DNA from: Candida dubliniensis CD36
Taxonomy: Eukaryota; Ascomycota; Pichiomycetes; Serinales; Debaryomycetaceae
Length of the DNA: 64,000 nucleotides
Direction: 5' to 3'
Assembly (NCBI RefSeq): GCF_000026945.1
Contig: NC_012863.1
Coordinates: forward strand, 1,083,501-1,147,500
Shown: piece by piece, positions 10,048 through 19,278 of the stretch
Position numbering within the stretch: the first letter of the stretch is position 1
How the letters are laid out: each line of letters starts with the position of its first letter
Program-made: the position numbers and the translations under genes
Notes under the pieces: generated by a model
Told to the model about the DNA's origin: nothing
The model's database searches: none
The model's input: only the letters and a program-made list of their open reading frames with translations

Positions 10048-10548
10048 AGTATAATTTCTTTAAATTCGTGATATTACCTTTGATTGATGAATACATCGTC
10101 TTATTGAAAGGGTTTTCCTGATGAGAAGACGGACAAGATGTATGTGGAACCTATCAAAAGTAGAAAGCATGATACAAGTCTTAACAAGGATTGTCTTACT
10201 AACAATTGTTTCTTTTTTTTTTTAATACAGGCCCCAAAATCTAACAAGAACCAAGAAAACATCAACTCAAAATTAGCTTTGACTATCAAGTCAGGTAAAT
10301 ATACCTTGGGTTACAAATCAGTTGTCAAATCTTTAAGAACTGGTAAAGCTAAATTGGTTATCATTGCTGCTAACACCCCAGTCTTGAGAAAATCTGAATT
10401 GGAATATTACGCTATGTTGTCCAAGACCCCAGTTTACTACTTCCAAGGTGGTAACAACGAATTGGGTACCGTTTGTGGTAAATTATTCAGAGTTGGTACT
10501 TTGTCCATTTTGGATGCTGGTGACTCCGATATCCTTTCTTCTATCTAA
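10042..10548 (+). CDS. RPL30: 60S ribosomal protein eL30 (spliced, join 10042-10044 and 10231-10548)
   Basis: 106 residues after splicing (S. cerevisiae 105). Exon 1 is only the ATG (10042-10044); exon 2 begins GCC CCA AAA (10231) and runs to TAA at 10548. The protein (MAPKSNKN, then [55 protein letters not shown]) is a clear eL30, a kink-turn RNA-binding protein of the large subunit. An alternative reading from ATG at 10138 would add a nonconserved N-terminus and is intronic. The donor is GTCAGT, not GTATGT, the branch point is TACTAAC at 10197-10203 and the acceptor is TACAG at 10226-10230. The kink-turn over the start predicts feedback by eL30 on its own pre-mRNA. Confidence 0.96.
10045..10230 (+). 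other. RPL30 intron, 186 bases, phase 0
   Basis: Donor GTCAGT (10045-10050) is non-canonical. The branch site TACTAAC lies at 10197-10203, followed by a long T tract and acceptor TACAG. A possible 6-bp hairpin CGTCTT (10097-10102) with AAGACG (10126-10131) lies in the middle and could shorten the donor-branch distance. No snoRNA is convincing inside it. Confidence 0.93.
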
Positions 10549-10666
10549 GGAGTTTGATTGGTATAGCTAAGAATTATATAATAACAATATTTAATTAATT
10601 AATGTACATAATCTAAAAGGATACACAAACTACATTTGTATTTTGATCATAGCCACCAGCAATCTC

Positions 10667-11407
10667 TTAATACCCTCTTTTATTGAATTGCAACTCTAGT
10701 TGTGCTATTTCTTCTTCCTCTCTCCGTATAGCTTCATCAATATCTATTTGTGCATCGGGATCATCACTACCAAATGATGCCGAAGATTTAACTTTGGGAC
10801 TGTAGCTCACATTATAGTTATCTTCAAGAAACGCCTTCAGCACTTTTATCTCTTCTTCCAAATTTTCTATATCTCTTTGTAGTTTCCGGTAAGTATCTTC
10901 ATATGTGTTCAATTTATTGATCAACGTTGGATAATCATCAATCAAGTTTGGATATTTTGATAGCACTTGTGATATTTGATAAAAAGTTTCTTTGAAATCT
11001 TCTGAGTTTTCCAAGTGTATAAATGGTCTCGAATAAGCATTTCTAGGACCTAATTTAGGGAATTTCACTACTGGATTTCTTTCATCTTCTTCTGAATCTT
11101 CGTCTTCAGGTTTGTCGCTTATTATACCTTCAAGTGTATATAGGATTTTACCATCGACTCTTTCAGGCTTACTATCCATAGATGCAGACTCAACAATTGT
11201 ACTTACTAGTTTGCTTGGTCCTTTATTGGTTTTTGGTTTGACAATCTTATATAGCAAACTTTCATCATGGGTGGGGTCCTTCAATAATGTTGTTATTGCT
11301 GGTGCATTCACAATCGAGTTGGTAAACATTTGCGCATCGTCAAAATTTATCGACTGAATAGATCTGAATGATTGTTGTAACTTCTCAAGAGGTTCTGAGA
11401 CTGTCAT
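10667..11407 (-). CDS. SPC34: Spc34, DASH/Dam1 complex subunit
   Basis: 246 residues, shorter than the 295 of S. cerevisiae Spc34. The DASH complex forms rings on microtubules and couples them to kinetochores. Family features visible: N-terminal helical block with MFTNSIVNAPAITTLLKD and THDESLLYKIVKP, equivalent to the yeast FHNAILQ-KASIRKDI-CNHDEAYLLFKV stretch; an acidic linker near 95-110 (EDEDSEEDE); a conserved helical pair with YPNLIDDYPTLINKL; a coiled coil about 165-200 (LQRDIENLEEEIKVLKAFLE); and a terminal RREEEEIAQLELQ helix. The ATG at 11407 gives the expected N-terminus. It is divergent from KAE1 with 265 bases between starts. The assignment rests on pattern and length, not a computed alignment. 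Confidence 0.78.
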   Translation of the reverse strand: MTVSEPLEKLQQSFRSIQSINFDDAQMFTNSIVNAPAITTLLKDPTHDESLLYKIVKPKTNKGPSKLVSTIVESASMDSKPERVDGKILYTLEGIISDKPEDEDSEEDERNPVVKFPKLGPRNAYSRPFIHLENSEDFKETFYQISQVLSKYPNLIDDYPTLINKLNTYEDTYRKLQRDIENLEEEIKVLKAFLEDNYNVSYSPKVKSSASFGSDDPDAQIDIDEAIRREEEEIAQLELQFNKRGY

Positions 11408-11672
11408 GGCTGTTATGGTTTATATCTTGTGTGGCACAATAATTCAATGGTTTAAGTGTATTTTATAAGTAAAGGTTTGTTTACATTTTGTTTGCTCGCG
11501 GTTCGATGATATGTTGAACGCCAATTGCGTAAGTCGCTCCCTCGCTCTGCGATGTGATATTTTTTTCCAATCGAGTCGTGTTGAAAAGAATAATTTTTTC
11601 TTTTTCTTCAAAGAAGAAGGTGACAACTACATCTTCCTAATTCTACACAGCAGATCACCTTACTATACTATC

Positions 11673-12791
11673 ATGACTGTTGATTTGGACAAGTATCTTA
11701 AACCAGGAAAAGACCATTACTTGGCTCTTGGATTGGAGGGGTCTGCAAATAAACTAGGTGTGGGTGTGATCAAACACAACAGGGGCCCATTATCATCAAC
11801 AAACCGTGCCGAAGTATTATCAAATATCAGAGATACTTATATAACTCCACCAGGAGAAGGATTTCTACCACGAGATACGGCAAGACATCATAGAAATTGG
11901 GTAGTTAGAATTATCAAACAAGCATTAGCCACAGCAAAGGTTGCAGGAAAAGATATAGATGTGATTTGTTTTACACAAGGTCCTGGGATGGGTGCGCCAC
12001 TACAGAGTGTAGTCATTGCAGCAAGGACTTTGGCACAGCTATGGGAAATCCCCATGGTTGGTGTCAATCATTGTGTTGGCCACATAGAAATGGGTAGAGA
12101 GATTACTGGTGCACAAAACCCTGTGGTGTTGTATGTTAGTGGAGGAAACACTCAGGTCATTGCGTACTCGAAACAAAGATATCGTATATTTGGTGAAACA
12201 CTTGACATAGCAATTGGAAATTGTTTGGATCGATTTGCACGTACATTAAAGATTCCTAACGAACCAGCACCTGGTTATAACATAGAACAAATGGCCAAAA
12301 AGGGGAAACATTTGGTTGCCTTGCCATACACAGTCAAAGGGATGGATTTATCCATGTCAGGTATTTTAGCGTCCATTGATAGCATAGCCAAAGAGATGTT
12401 TGGCAAACAACAAAAAAAACTCATTGATGAAGAGTCAGGGGAGCCTATAACTGCTGAAGATTTGTGTTTTTCCTTACAGGAAACATTGTTTAGCATGTTG
12501 GTGGAGATTACTGAACGAGCTTTGGCCCATGTTGATAGCAATCAAGTTTTAATTGTTGGAGGAGTAGGTTCTAACCAGAGATTACAAGAGATGATGAAGC
12601 TTATGATTCAGGATCGTAAAAATGGACAAATATATGCCACCGATGAACGTTTCTGTATAGATAATGGTATCATGATTGCCCATGCAGGTTTGTTGAGTTA
12701 TAGGACAGGTCAAACTAACCAATTGAACAATACCGTCTGTACACAAAGGTTTAGAACAGATGAAGTGTTTGTTAAATGGAGAGACGATTAA
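11673..12791 (+). CDS. KAE1: Kae1, KEOPS/EKC subunit, tRNA t6A37 threonylcarbamoyltransferase
   Basis: 372 residues (yeast 386). Kae1 transfers the threonylcarbamoyl group to A37 of ANN-decoding tRNAs within KEOPS (with Bud32, Cgi121, Pcc1, Gon7). An ASKHA-fold protein: [13 protein letters not shown] phosphate loop near residues 19-31, [16 protein letters not shown] near 58-73, the metal-binding HxxxH (His133, His137 in [11 protein letters not shown]), [12 protein letters not shown] nucleotide loop, [26 protein letters not shown] and VGGVGSN. The start chosen is the ATG at 11673, the only one giving the conserved N-terminus; the 54 in-frame codons upstream start at TTG and look like untranslated leader. 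I saw no in-frame CTG, as expected for a conserved CTG-clade gene. It is divergent from SPC34. Confidence 0.97.
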   Translation: MTVDLDKYLKPGKDHYLALGLEGSANKLGVGVIKHNRGPLSSTNRAEVLSNIRDTYITPPGEGFLPRDTARHHRNWVVRIIKQALATAKVAGKDIDVICFTQGPGMGAPLQSVVIAARTLAQLWEIPMVGVNHCVGHIEMGREITGAQNPVVLYVSGGNTQVIAYSKQRYRIFGETLDIAIGNCLDRFARTLKIPNEPAPGYNIEQMAKKGKHLVALPYTVKGMDLSMSGILASIDSIAKEMFGKQQKKLIDEESGEPITAEDLCFSLQETLFSMLVEITERALAHVDSNQVLIVGGVGSNQRLQEMMKLMIQDRKNGQIYATDERFCIDNGIMIAHAGLLSYRTGQTNQLNNTVCTQRFRTDEVFVKWRDD

Positions 12792-12953
12792 TACATATAC
12801 TAAAAATTATTGAAATGATCAGAATTTGTTAGATATCGATCCTCGACGTAGAGGTGAGTATCCAAACCTTTATTTCGTTAAAATGGTGATCGTACATTAA
12901 AAATAAAATTCTTTGAAAAGGCAAGTTTTACATATTTGCCCATGGTATTCTTG

Positions 12954-13790
12954 TCAGATACGGGAATTGACACTTTTCAAATAATCTCTTAAAATTTGGT
13001 TAACTTTATCATTATTAGTAAAATCTGAGATGGCAAGGTCTGCCTTCTTGCATTCCCTAAGTAAACTGGCCAACTTTCTGACCTCGGTTCCGTCCCATTT
13101 TCTTGCTGATTCGCTATAGTTGTGGCGCAAAGCTTGGTTACAACCGTCAATTGTAGCAAACTCAATATACGCATAGGCATATCGATTATCATGACCATTC
13201 ATTGTCACTTTTGTAACTTCGCCGAAAATCAGCATGATTTTGGATATAACATTTCCATCAATTAGATTTTCAAGCTCCTTTTTAAACTTGTATTTTAAAC
13301 TTACTGTCGTGTTGGCATATTTCAGGCTGACCGATACATTGTTATTCAACGGTATATCATAAATCGTAGTACAAGGTTTCTTTTCATCAAATAATTTCTG
13401 TTCCTGGATTCTTCTTTTTTTCAATCCTTCTTGTTTCATTAGTTCGATATTGGGATGTCGATGTTTCTGTCTTTTCAGTTCTGATGCTATTAGTTCATCC
13501 TGAAATTTCCTTGTTAAATCATCTAGTTGAGCACGATTTTCTAGTTTTGTCAACTTTATTTGACAAAGTTCATCATATTTCAACTTTAATGAATTATCAC
13601 TTAGTATTTCATAACTTTTCAAAATCAAATTGAATTTCGTTGTATCACCATCGTATTTATCAGGATGAAATTGTAAGGCTTTTTGTCGATAGGCTCGACG
13701 AATATCCTGAGGTGTACTGTCAAGTGAAACTCCTAATACATCATACAAGTTAATATCATCATTTATAATCTGGGATATGGTTTGGTCCAT
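12954..13790 (-). CDS. CWC23: J-domain plus RRM splicing factor, Cwc23/DNAJC17 type
   Basis: 278 residues (yeast Cwc23 283). Cwc23 is a spliceosome-associated J protein that works with Prp43/Ntr1 in lariat-spliceosome disassembly. The J domain spans about residues 14-78 (NLYDVLGV, AYRQKALQFHPDK with HPD at 42-44). A charged coiled linker follows (95-135, LKRQKHRHPN, EGLKKRRIQEQK). A degenerate RRM lies at about 165-240 (SKIMLIFGEVTKVTMNG, YAYAYIEFATIDG). S. cerevisiae Cwc23 has lost a recognisable RRM, while DNAJC17/Cwf23 keep it, so this is the ancestral architecture. It converges on KAE1 with a 162-base gap. Confidence 0.85.
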   Translation of the reverse strand: MDQTISQIINDDINLYDVLGVSLDSTPQDIRRAYRQKALQFHPDKYDGDTTKFNLILKSYEILSDNSLKLKYDELCQIKLTKLENRAQLDDLTRKFQDELIASELKRQKHRHPNIELMKQEGLKKRRIQEQKLFDEKKPCTTIYDIPLNNNVSVSLKYANTTVSLKYKFKKELENLIDGNVISKIMLIFGEVTKVTMNGHDNRYAYAYIEFATIDGCNQALRHNYSESARKWDGTEVRKLASLLRECKKADLAISDFTNNDKVNQILRDYLKSVNSRI

Positions 13791-14267
13791 TGTGTTGATA
13801 ATTACATGGTACGGTGGGGCAGTTTATTTTCTTGGTTTTTTTTTTTTTTTTTTTTTAAACTCCTGTATGGAGAAGTGACAAAAAATGTGGTTACGCCTTA
13901 GTTGTATAATTTCTACTAAAAAACTATCACAAGAGTTTTCAAACCACTTAAAGTTAAGAGACAGTTTAAAAGAAAATAATAATACACCCACAAACAAATA
14001 ACAATGCAACATGGTGGAAGAATCACCAAAGTAATTTAATTACAAATTTTACTGTAATTATTTGTTTTAATTTGTAAACAGGAATATAAATGGTTGTTGG
14101 GATTCGCCACATTTTTGGTTTTAAAAAGAAATTTCTCATAATTTGAATTACTGTTTGGGATTTTGGGTTTGGTGAGATTATATTAATTCTCTATTATCCA
14201 TTTTTTTTTTTTATTTTTCATCTTGATAATTGAGTTGTATCAGTATCACATTGAGAAGAAGAAAAGA
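13791..14267. other. intergenic region between CWC23 and F-box pseudogene
   Basis: Divergent upstream region. A T18 tract at about 13839-13856 lies close to the CWC23 start, and a T11 tract lies at about 14202-14212 before the pseudogene. Nothing else recognisable. Confidence 0.5.
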
Positions 14268-15580
14268 ATGTCTGATTTGGATGAATCAATAGAAAAGTCA
14301 TTCGAAATAGGTTGTGAATTAAAGGAGTAAGGTGTAATAATTGACCATTCAACTGGTACGGTTACCAAGGATGGGGTTCCATATGATTATCTTCATAAAA
14401 ATTTAGAATTACAACCACCACCACCGAATTTAAATAATTTAACTAAAGGGATATTCATTTTACCAGATGAAATCATTGATAAGATTCTTAGTTATGTCAA
14501 TCAAATAGATATTATTCATTTTGCCTTAATTCATAGATCATTTCGTGAAATATGTAAAAAGAAATTGATGGAAAACATTTATGTGTATTTGCACACTAAG
14601 GACCGGCCTTTATTTCCCAAGAATTTTTATATACCAGCGTTTACTAATTATACATTAATTGGTGAGTTTTCGTTTGAGGAGTTGTTTCATGGAGATGATA
14701 CAAATCCTAAATATGTTGAAAATATTTTTTTCCAACGTACTAATGATGAAACATCTTTAATGGTGAAAAATAAACAAATACAAAAATTGCGTGGTTCAGT
14801 TAATTTTGGAATAATATATTTAAATGAAGATGCTTCATGGTTATCAGATTACCAACTTAAAACTAAACCAACAAAACCAATTTTATCTGATGATATAAAT
14901 CTTGAATTAAAGAATCATCCACTAAACAGAATCAAACAGTTGACCTTGTATTGTTCTGATTCTGCCAAGATCCAAACAAGGTTTACTTTCATTAAACAGA
15001 TGCCCAATTTAGAAAAACTCATGTTAATTGATCTACCATATTTTCAGTTGCCAGAACCAGTGGATATTTTGGATTTACATATTCACAATAGTTAAAATAT
15101 GAATGGACAATATCTTTAGAAACTTCGATCTAAAAAAAAATTAAAAAATTACGTATATATAAAAGCATGAATTTATTTAACATACCATTGGTAGATCATG
15201 CTGAAAAATTCACTTCACTCGAGAGTTTAAATGTAAATTTGGATGAGACAGTTTTCGTATCTATTGTTAGAACTTTAAGACAAAATTCATTAAAAGAAAT
15301 TGGTGTACCCGAGTCATTAAATTCATTTGAAACCATTTATCCGGCATTATTACATCATAAAGATTCATTAAAAGTTATTTTCGAAAATGAAGTTTATTTG
15401 AAAAATAATTTTCTTGATTGGAAATATGTTTCTGAATCTAGTTTTAATGTTGATTTGAATCTTGATGAATTTCCAAAATTAGAATACGTTGTCAGGAAGA
15501 AGAGTATCCTGTTAGTGGATAGAAATGGGCCAGTTCTTCAATTCGTTCCTGTTGAATATCATCCAAGGGAAGAAATTTAA
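14268..15580 (+). pseudogene. F-box / leucine-rich-repeat-like protein, disrupted
   Basis: A coding frame from ATG 14268 (MSDLDESIEKSFEIGCELKE) hits an in-frame TAA at codon 21 (14328-14330), yet the same frame continues open to TAG-TTAA at 15093-15095. Directly after the first stop it encodes an F-box: ILPDEIIDKILSYVNQ and IHFALIHRSFREICKK (about 14457-14564), followed by LRR-like Leu-rich segments (IKQLTLYCSDS, MPNLEKLMLIDLPYF). Just before 15093 the reading shifts to the +2 frame, which carries a further stop at 15131-15133 and then continues (LRIYKSMNLFNIPLVDH, FTSLESLNVNLDE) to 15580. Three lesions therefore separate the initiator, the F-box and the C-terminal part. F-box proteins are SCF ubiquitin-ligase adaptors. 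It could be a real pseudogene, a strain polymorphism or assembly errors. Confidence 0.72.
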
Positions 15581-16364
15581 ATTCCTTTATCATTGTGGGA
15601 AGACTAAAAATGGTACAAGTTAGAATACAATGTTAAGTAGAACTTTTATTACTATATATGCAAATGTAGCTTCCTTTGTTGACAAGTGGTAGCATCCTTG
15701 TAGAAGGAAATATCCAGTACGTAACAAAACATGGTTGCATTAGTCTCTTATTCTATGCTTAAATTGTCAAAAATATTTAACTTAAGCTAAAGACTATATT
15801 ATTATATATGTCAGATCTACATGCTTTACATCCCGTGGTTACCAATAAAGGATATTATTTTACAATAGAGCAGATTGCATCTTTTAATCAAAAGGTTGCT
15901 GTCGTCGATATTGACACAAATATTAAAGGCTGGAGACATCGTAACGTCTTTTTTTTTACAGTCATTTCATGAATGTATACGTATATTTATAAAACAATGC
16001 TTTAATAAGTTAATGTTTGGTCAAGAATTTCGTTCATTCCTATCAGTTATTTCAATTGGAACACTATATTGTTGATGTAGATCGTAATCGTAAAAGAACG
16101 GTAATATCAAAAAACAAAGATATTTTAGATTTCAATATACAATTTATAATGACCTCACCAACAAAACTATGAATGGTAAAAAACAAAGAAAAAGGATAAA
16201 ATTGTGAATAGATAAATAAATGAAAAAAGCTCAAGGAAATAAATGACTGACTAAACAATAAACAGAACCCCTTTCCCCCAAATTCAAAACTTTTTATTCA
16301 GAAAATAAATTACTTGATTTTTTTGGCTTTTTATTATGTCCCACTACATCTAATCATCAACATC
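15581..16364. other. intergenic region after F-box pseudogene, no firm gene
   Basis: Holds a small open frame (15808-15972, separate entry) and otherwise AT-rich sequence with no domain I recognise. A T9 tract followed by ACAG (15948-15960) looks like a 3' splice site, but I found no matching TACTAAC branch site upstream. Confidence 0.5.
15808..15972 (+). CDS. small open frame, 54 residues, uncertain
   Basis: From ATG (MSDLHALHPVVTNKGYYFTI) to TGA. The composition is ordinary protein-like (not homopolymer-driven) up to a T-run coding FFF near the end, after which an adjacent frame stays open (through FHECIRIFIKQCFNKLMF) to 16075. That pattern suggests a frameshifted gene remnant, possibly of the same decaying locus as the F-box pseudogene. 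I do not recognise the family. Confidence 0.25.
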   Translation: MSDLHALHPVVTNKGYYFTIEQIASFNQKVAVVDIDTNIKGWRHRNVFFFTVIS

Positions 16365-16628
16365 TTAAGCTTTAACAGTTCTTAATCCATGGTTAGATCT
16401 AAAGATAGCATCACCTTCAGCATATCCTCTACCTAATCCAAATCCAACACCTAACCATACTGGGAATGCTCTTCTTTTGAAAAATAAAATTGATGCTAAC
16501 ACACCACCACCAAAACCTAATCCAGTTTTGATCAATGTGTTGGATAAAACAACATCCCATTTGTCGTTCAATAAGTTTTGAGAAGCAGTAGAAGGCACGA
16601 GTTCTTGTGGTTTGATTTCTGTAGACAT
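16365..16628 (-). CDS. MIC10: Mic10, MICOS cristae-junction subunit
   Basis: 87 residues. Mic10 is a hairpin protein of the inner mitochondrial membrane whose oligomers bend membrane at crista junctions. The family core is nearly intact: [20 protein letters not shown], first membrane segment with a glycine-rich motif (G36, G38, G40-42), the positively charged loop [11 protein letters not shown], second membrane segment with the GxGxGxG motif (G62, G64, G66, G68) and [12 protein letters not shown]. Both glycine motifs required for oligomerisation are present. The start ATG at 16628 is the first in frame; a branch point and acceptor upstream point to a 5'UTR intron. Confidence 0.96.
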   Translation of the reverse strand: MSTEIKPQELVPSTASQNLLNDKWDVVLSNTLIKTGLGFGGGVLASILFFKRRAFPVWLGVGFGLGRGYAEGDAIFRSNHGLRTVKA

Positions 16629-16642
16629 GATTATAAATTTTC

Positions 16643-16751
16643 CTAATAAAAGTTAAATGTTAGTATTGGAATTAATAAGTTTACAATCCAGCAAGAAAAG
16701 GTTTTTTCTTTGACAATGGGTATACCGTAATGTATAATTAATTTGACATAC
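16643..16751 (-). other. predicted 5'UTR intron of MIC10
   Basis: Minus-strand donor GTATGT (plus 16746-16751), branch site TACTAAC (plus 16659-16665) and acceptor TTATTAG (ending at plus 16643), giving a 109-base intron that ends 14 bases before the MIC10 ATG. All three signals match the Candida consensus. No upstream ATG in the putative first exon would extend the protein, so the intron is noncoding. Confidence 0.68.
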
Positions 16752-17502
16752 TATTTTTGGAAAAGGGAGTGGTACTTCTTTCTATTTCTATATTTGAACT
16801 AGTTTCCAATCAATGTTCAATTTCAATTCACCAGCAAATATTTCACATTGAAACTTTTTTCTGCAACTTTTGGTTGGTTCAAATTTGGACACAAATTATT
16901 GTTGTGGGTCGTGTTAATTGTACCAAATATATAATGATTTTTAATCAAAAACCTAACATAAACTGGTAAAATTACCATTACCTCAACAAATAGTTTAGGT
17001 GTAGTGAAGCATTTTCAAGTAGTTATATAATTTGATTGATTGTTAATTAAATAGATTTAGTATTCTCTTTTGTCCATACTTGAGAATATACTTCTATAAA
17101 CAAAATTATTCATTCCAACTAATGGAAGAGATCTTTTTTTTTAGACTCAAATTTATCCCAATTTTGTCTAAAATAATCAAGTCAATACTAACACTTTTTA
17201 TTCGAACAAAAACACAGAGACAATACAAAAAACACCATAACTTACAGTGTTGTCATTATTGTTTCTGTTTCTATATATGTGTGTGTGTATGTTAATATGT
17301 GGGGCAAGAACAACAACAACACCAATAATAACCCATGCCGAGCGAGGAAATCAAAAATTAGACCCCTAATTAAACTCAAAAAGGACACGCATAATAATAA
17401 TAAACGCCTGAAAAAAAACTACAATATAAATAAACACTTAACCAACCTTTTCCATCCATTACACATTCTTTTTCTTTTTGGAATCAACAAGGGGGCTTTT
17501 AT
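16752..17502. other. divergent promoter region MIC10 / acetyl-CoA-transporter-like gene
   Basis: AT-rich. Contains a GTGTGTGT stretch near 17278-17287 and CAA/AAT-rich leader-like sequence (17308-17502) directly before the ATG at 17503. Two overlapping open frames (17080-17295, 17279-17554) are low-complexity and rejected as genes. Confidence 0.5.
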
Positions 17503-19158
17503 ATGTCAGAAAACCAACAATTCTCTGTTTCTGATTCAACAGAAAACAAACTAAATTATCGTCATGCTGCTTTTGATGAAGAAAATAATGGTCTTTTACC
17601 ATTAGCCAACAAAAACCTCAAACCAAAACATACCACCACCACCAATAATACCCTGGGACATCATACACATACAAAATCATCACATCTAGCTCCTCAAGAT
17701 AGAAAAGCATTTATTATTTTAGTATTATTATATGTTTTACAAGGTGTACCTGTTGGTCTTGCCTTTGGATCAATTCCATTTATATTGAAATCAAAATTAA
17801 CTTATTCTCAAGTGGGGATTTTTTCATTAGCAGCATATCCTTATTCATTAAAATTGATTTGGTCACCATTTGTCGATAGTATATATCTGAAAAAATGGGG
17901 TCGAAGAAGATCATGGATTATACCGATTCAAACAATTTCTGGAATAATGTTGATTTTTTTGGGGAGTCAAATAAATGATTTAATGGAAAACCCCAAAAAT
18001 TATTTAAGTTTAATAACATTTGTATTTTTCATATTGATTTTATGTTGTGCTACTCAAGATATTGCAGTTGATGGTTGGGCATTGACTTGTTTATCACCAG
18101 AAAGTTTATCTTATGCTTCTACAGCACAAACAATTGGAATTAATACTGGATATTTTTCAAGTTTTACAATTTTTTTAGCTTTAAGTTCGCCTGATTTTGC
18201 TAATAAATATTTACGATCAACTCCATTAAATGTTGGATTATTTTCATTAGGAGGATATTTGAAATTTTGGGGGTGGATGTATTTGATTGTTACTGGTGTG
18301 ATTTGTCTTGTTCCTGAAGATCCACCACATTTGGTCAATATCAATAAAGATCGATTAGCTAAAGAGAAGGGACTTTATAATACTACGAGTTGGCAAGATT
18401 TAACTAATGTTTATAAATCAATGTATGAAGTTTTGAAATTGCCTAATGTTCAAACATTTGTTATTATTTTATTAATTGCAAAATTGGGATTCCAAGTAAA
18501 TGAAGCTGGTACTAATTTGAAATTATTAGAGAAAGGATTATCAAAAGAGGATCTTTCTATAACGGTTCTTATTGATTTCCCATTTGAAATGATATTTGGA
18601 TATTATGCTGGTAGGTGGTCTACCGGTAAAGCACCATTACGGCCTTGGCTTTGGGGGTTTATGGGGAGATTAGTGGCGGCATCATTGGCACAATTGATTG
18701 TATATTTTTTCCCTAAAGATGGAAAAGTTTCTACCACCTATTTTATAATTATCATCTTGCAACATTTATTAGGATCATTCATGTCGACAATCCAATTTGT
18801 GTCACTTTGTGCATTTCATACCAAAATTGCTGATCCAGCTATAGGTGGAACATATATGACCACCTTAAACACTTTATCCAATTATGGAGGCACTTGGCCA
18901 AGAATATTTATTTATTATTTGATCGACAAGATTACTATCAATAAATGCATAACTGATAAAGGATATATTATGTTAACATCGGAAGAAGCAAAGGAACAAT
19001 GTACTTATTCTGGAGGTAAAGTTGAAACCATAAGAGATGGATATTTTTATACAAATGCATTATGTATAACTTTAGGAATCATAATTTTTTTCTGGGTTAA
19101 AAAGAAGGCAACTTATCTTCAAAGCTTACCAAATAGTGCTTGGAGGGTATCGAAATAA
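17503..19158 (+). CDS. acetyl-CoA transporter-like MFS protein (SLC33A1 / YBR220C family)
   Basis: 551 residues with a hydrophilic N-terminus (1-65) and about 11-12 membrane segments. Family marks: ILVLLYVLQGVPVGLAFGSI in TM1, SLAAYPYSLKLIWSPFVDSI with the charged GRRRSWIIP loop, ATQDIAVDGWALTCLSPE (the family signature in TM4-5), ETFLSKED-like loop near QVNEAGTNLKLLEKGLSKED, FMGRLVAASLAQL, and GGTYMTTLNTLSNYGGTWPR. SLC33A1 moves acetyl-CoA into the ER/Golgi lumen; the fungal protein's substrate is not established to my knowledge. The ATG at 17503 precedes the Ser/Thr-rich tail and is the natural start. It converges on the PQ-loop gene with a 120-base gap. Confidence 0.88.
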   Translation: MSENQQFSVSDSTENKLNYRHAAFDEENNGLLPLANKNLKPKHTTTTNNTLGHHTHTKSSHLAPQDRKAFIILVLLYVLQGVPVGLAFGSIPFILKSKLTYSQVGIFSLAAYPYSLKLIWSPFVDSIYLKKWGRRRSWIIPIQTISGIMLIFLGSQINDLMENPKNYLSLITFVFFILILCCATQDIAVDGWALTCLSPESLSYASTAQTIGINTGYFSSFTIFLALSSPDFANKYLRSTPLNVGLFSLGGYLKFWGWMYLIVTGVICLVPEDPPHLVNINKDRLAKEKGLYNTTSWQDLTNVYKSMYEVLKLPNVQTFVIILLIAKLGFQVNEAGTNLKLLEKGLSKEDLSITVLIDFPFEMIFGYYAGRWSTGKAPLRPWLWGFMGRLVAASLAQLIVYFFPKDGKVSTTYFIIIILQHLLGSFMSTIQFVSLCAFHTKIADPAIGGTYMTTLNTLSNYGGTWPRIFIYYLIDKITINKCITDKGYIMLTSEEAKEQCTYSGGKVETIRDGYFYTNALCITLGIIIFFWVKKKATYLQSLPNSAWRVSK

Positions 19159-19278
19159 TGAAGTTAGAAAATTGAAATTCAAATAGAGATAATTATATAT
19201 AATACATATTCCGTTACTTTAACAGGAAACAAAAAAAAAAAACGAAACTAAGATTTATAATTAAACTTCTATTCTATT

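Noticed and set aside
10081..10140. Possible C/D-box snoRNA in the RPL30 intron (TGATGA-like and CTGA-like words)
   Set aside because: The boxes are poorly spaced and no terminal stem is visible.
10138..10230. In-frame ATG and extra N-terminal residues for RPL30
   Set aside because: The 31 codons lie in the intron (branch point TACTAAC and acceptor TACAG follow); the upstream ATG with donor GTCAGT gives the conserved N-terminus.
11511..11672. 54-residue N-terminal extension of KAE1
   Set aside because: Starts at TTG, has no conserved residues and includes a homopolymer-encoded Phe run; the ATG at 11673 gives the family N-terminus.
11408..11672. GCGATGTG near KAE1 as a PAC site
   Set aside because: Differs from the GATGAG core and KAE1 is not a ribosome-biogenesis gene.
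14327..14460. Intron removing the early TAA of the F-box gene
   Set aside because: A GTAAGG donor-like word exists at 14327, but I found no acceptor in the right frame and no TACTAAC.
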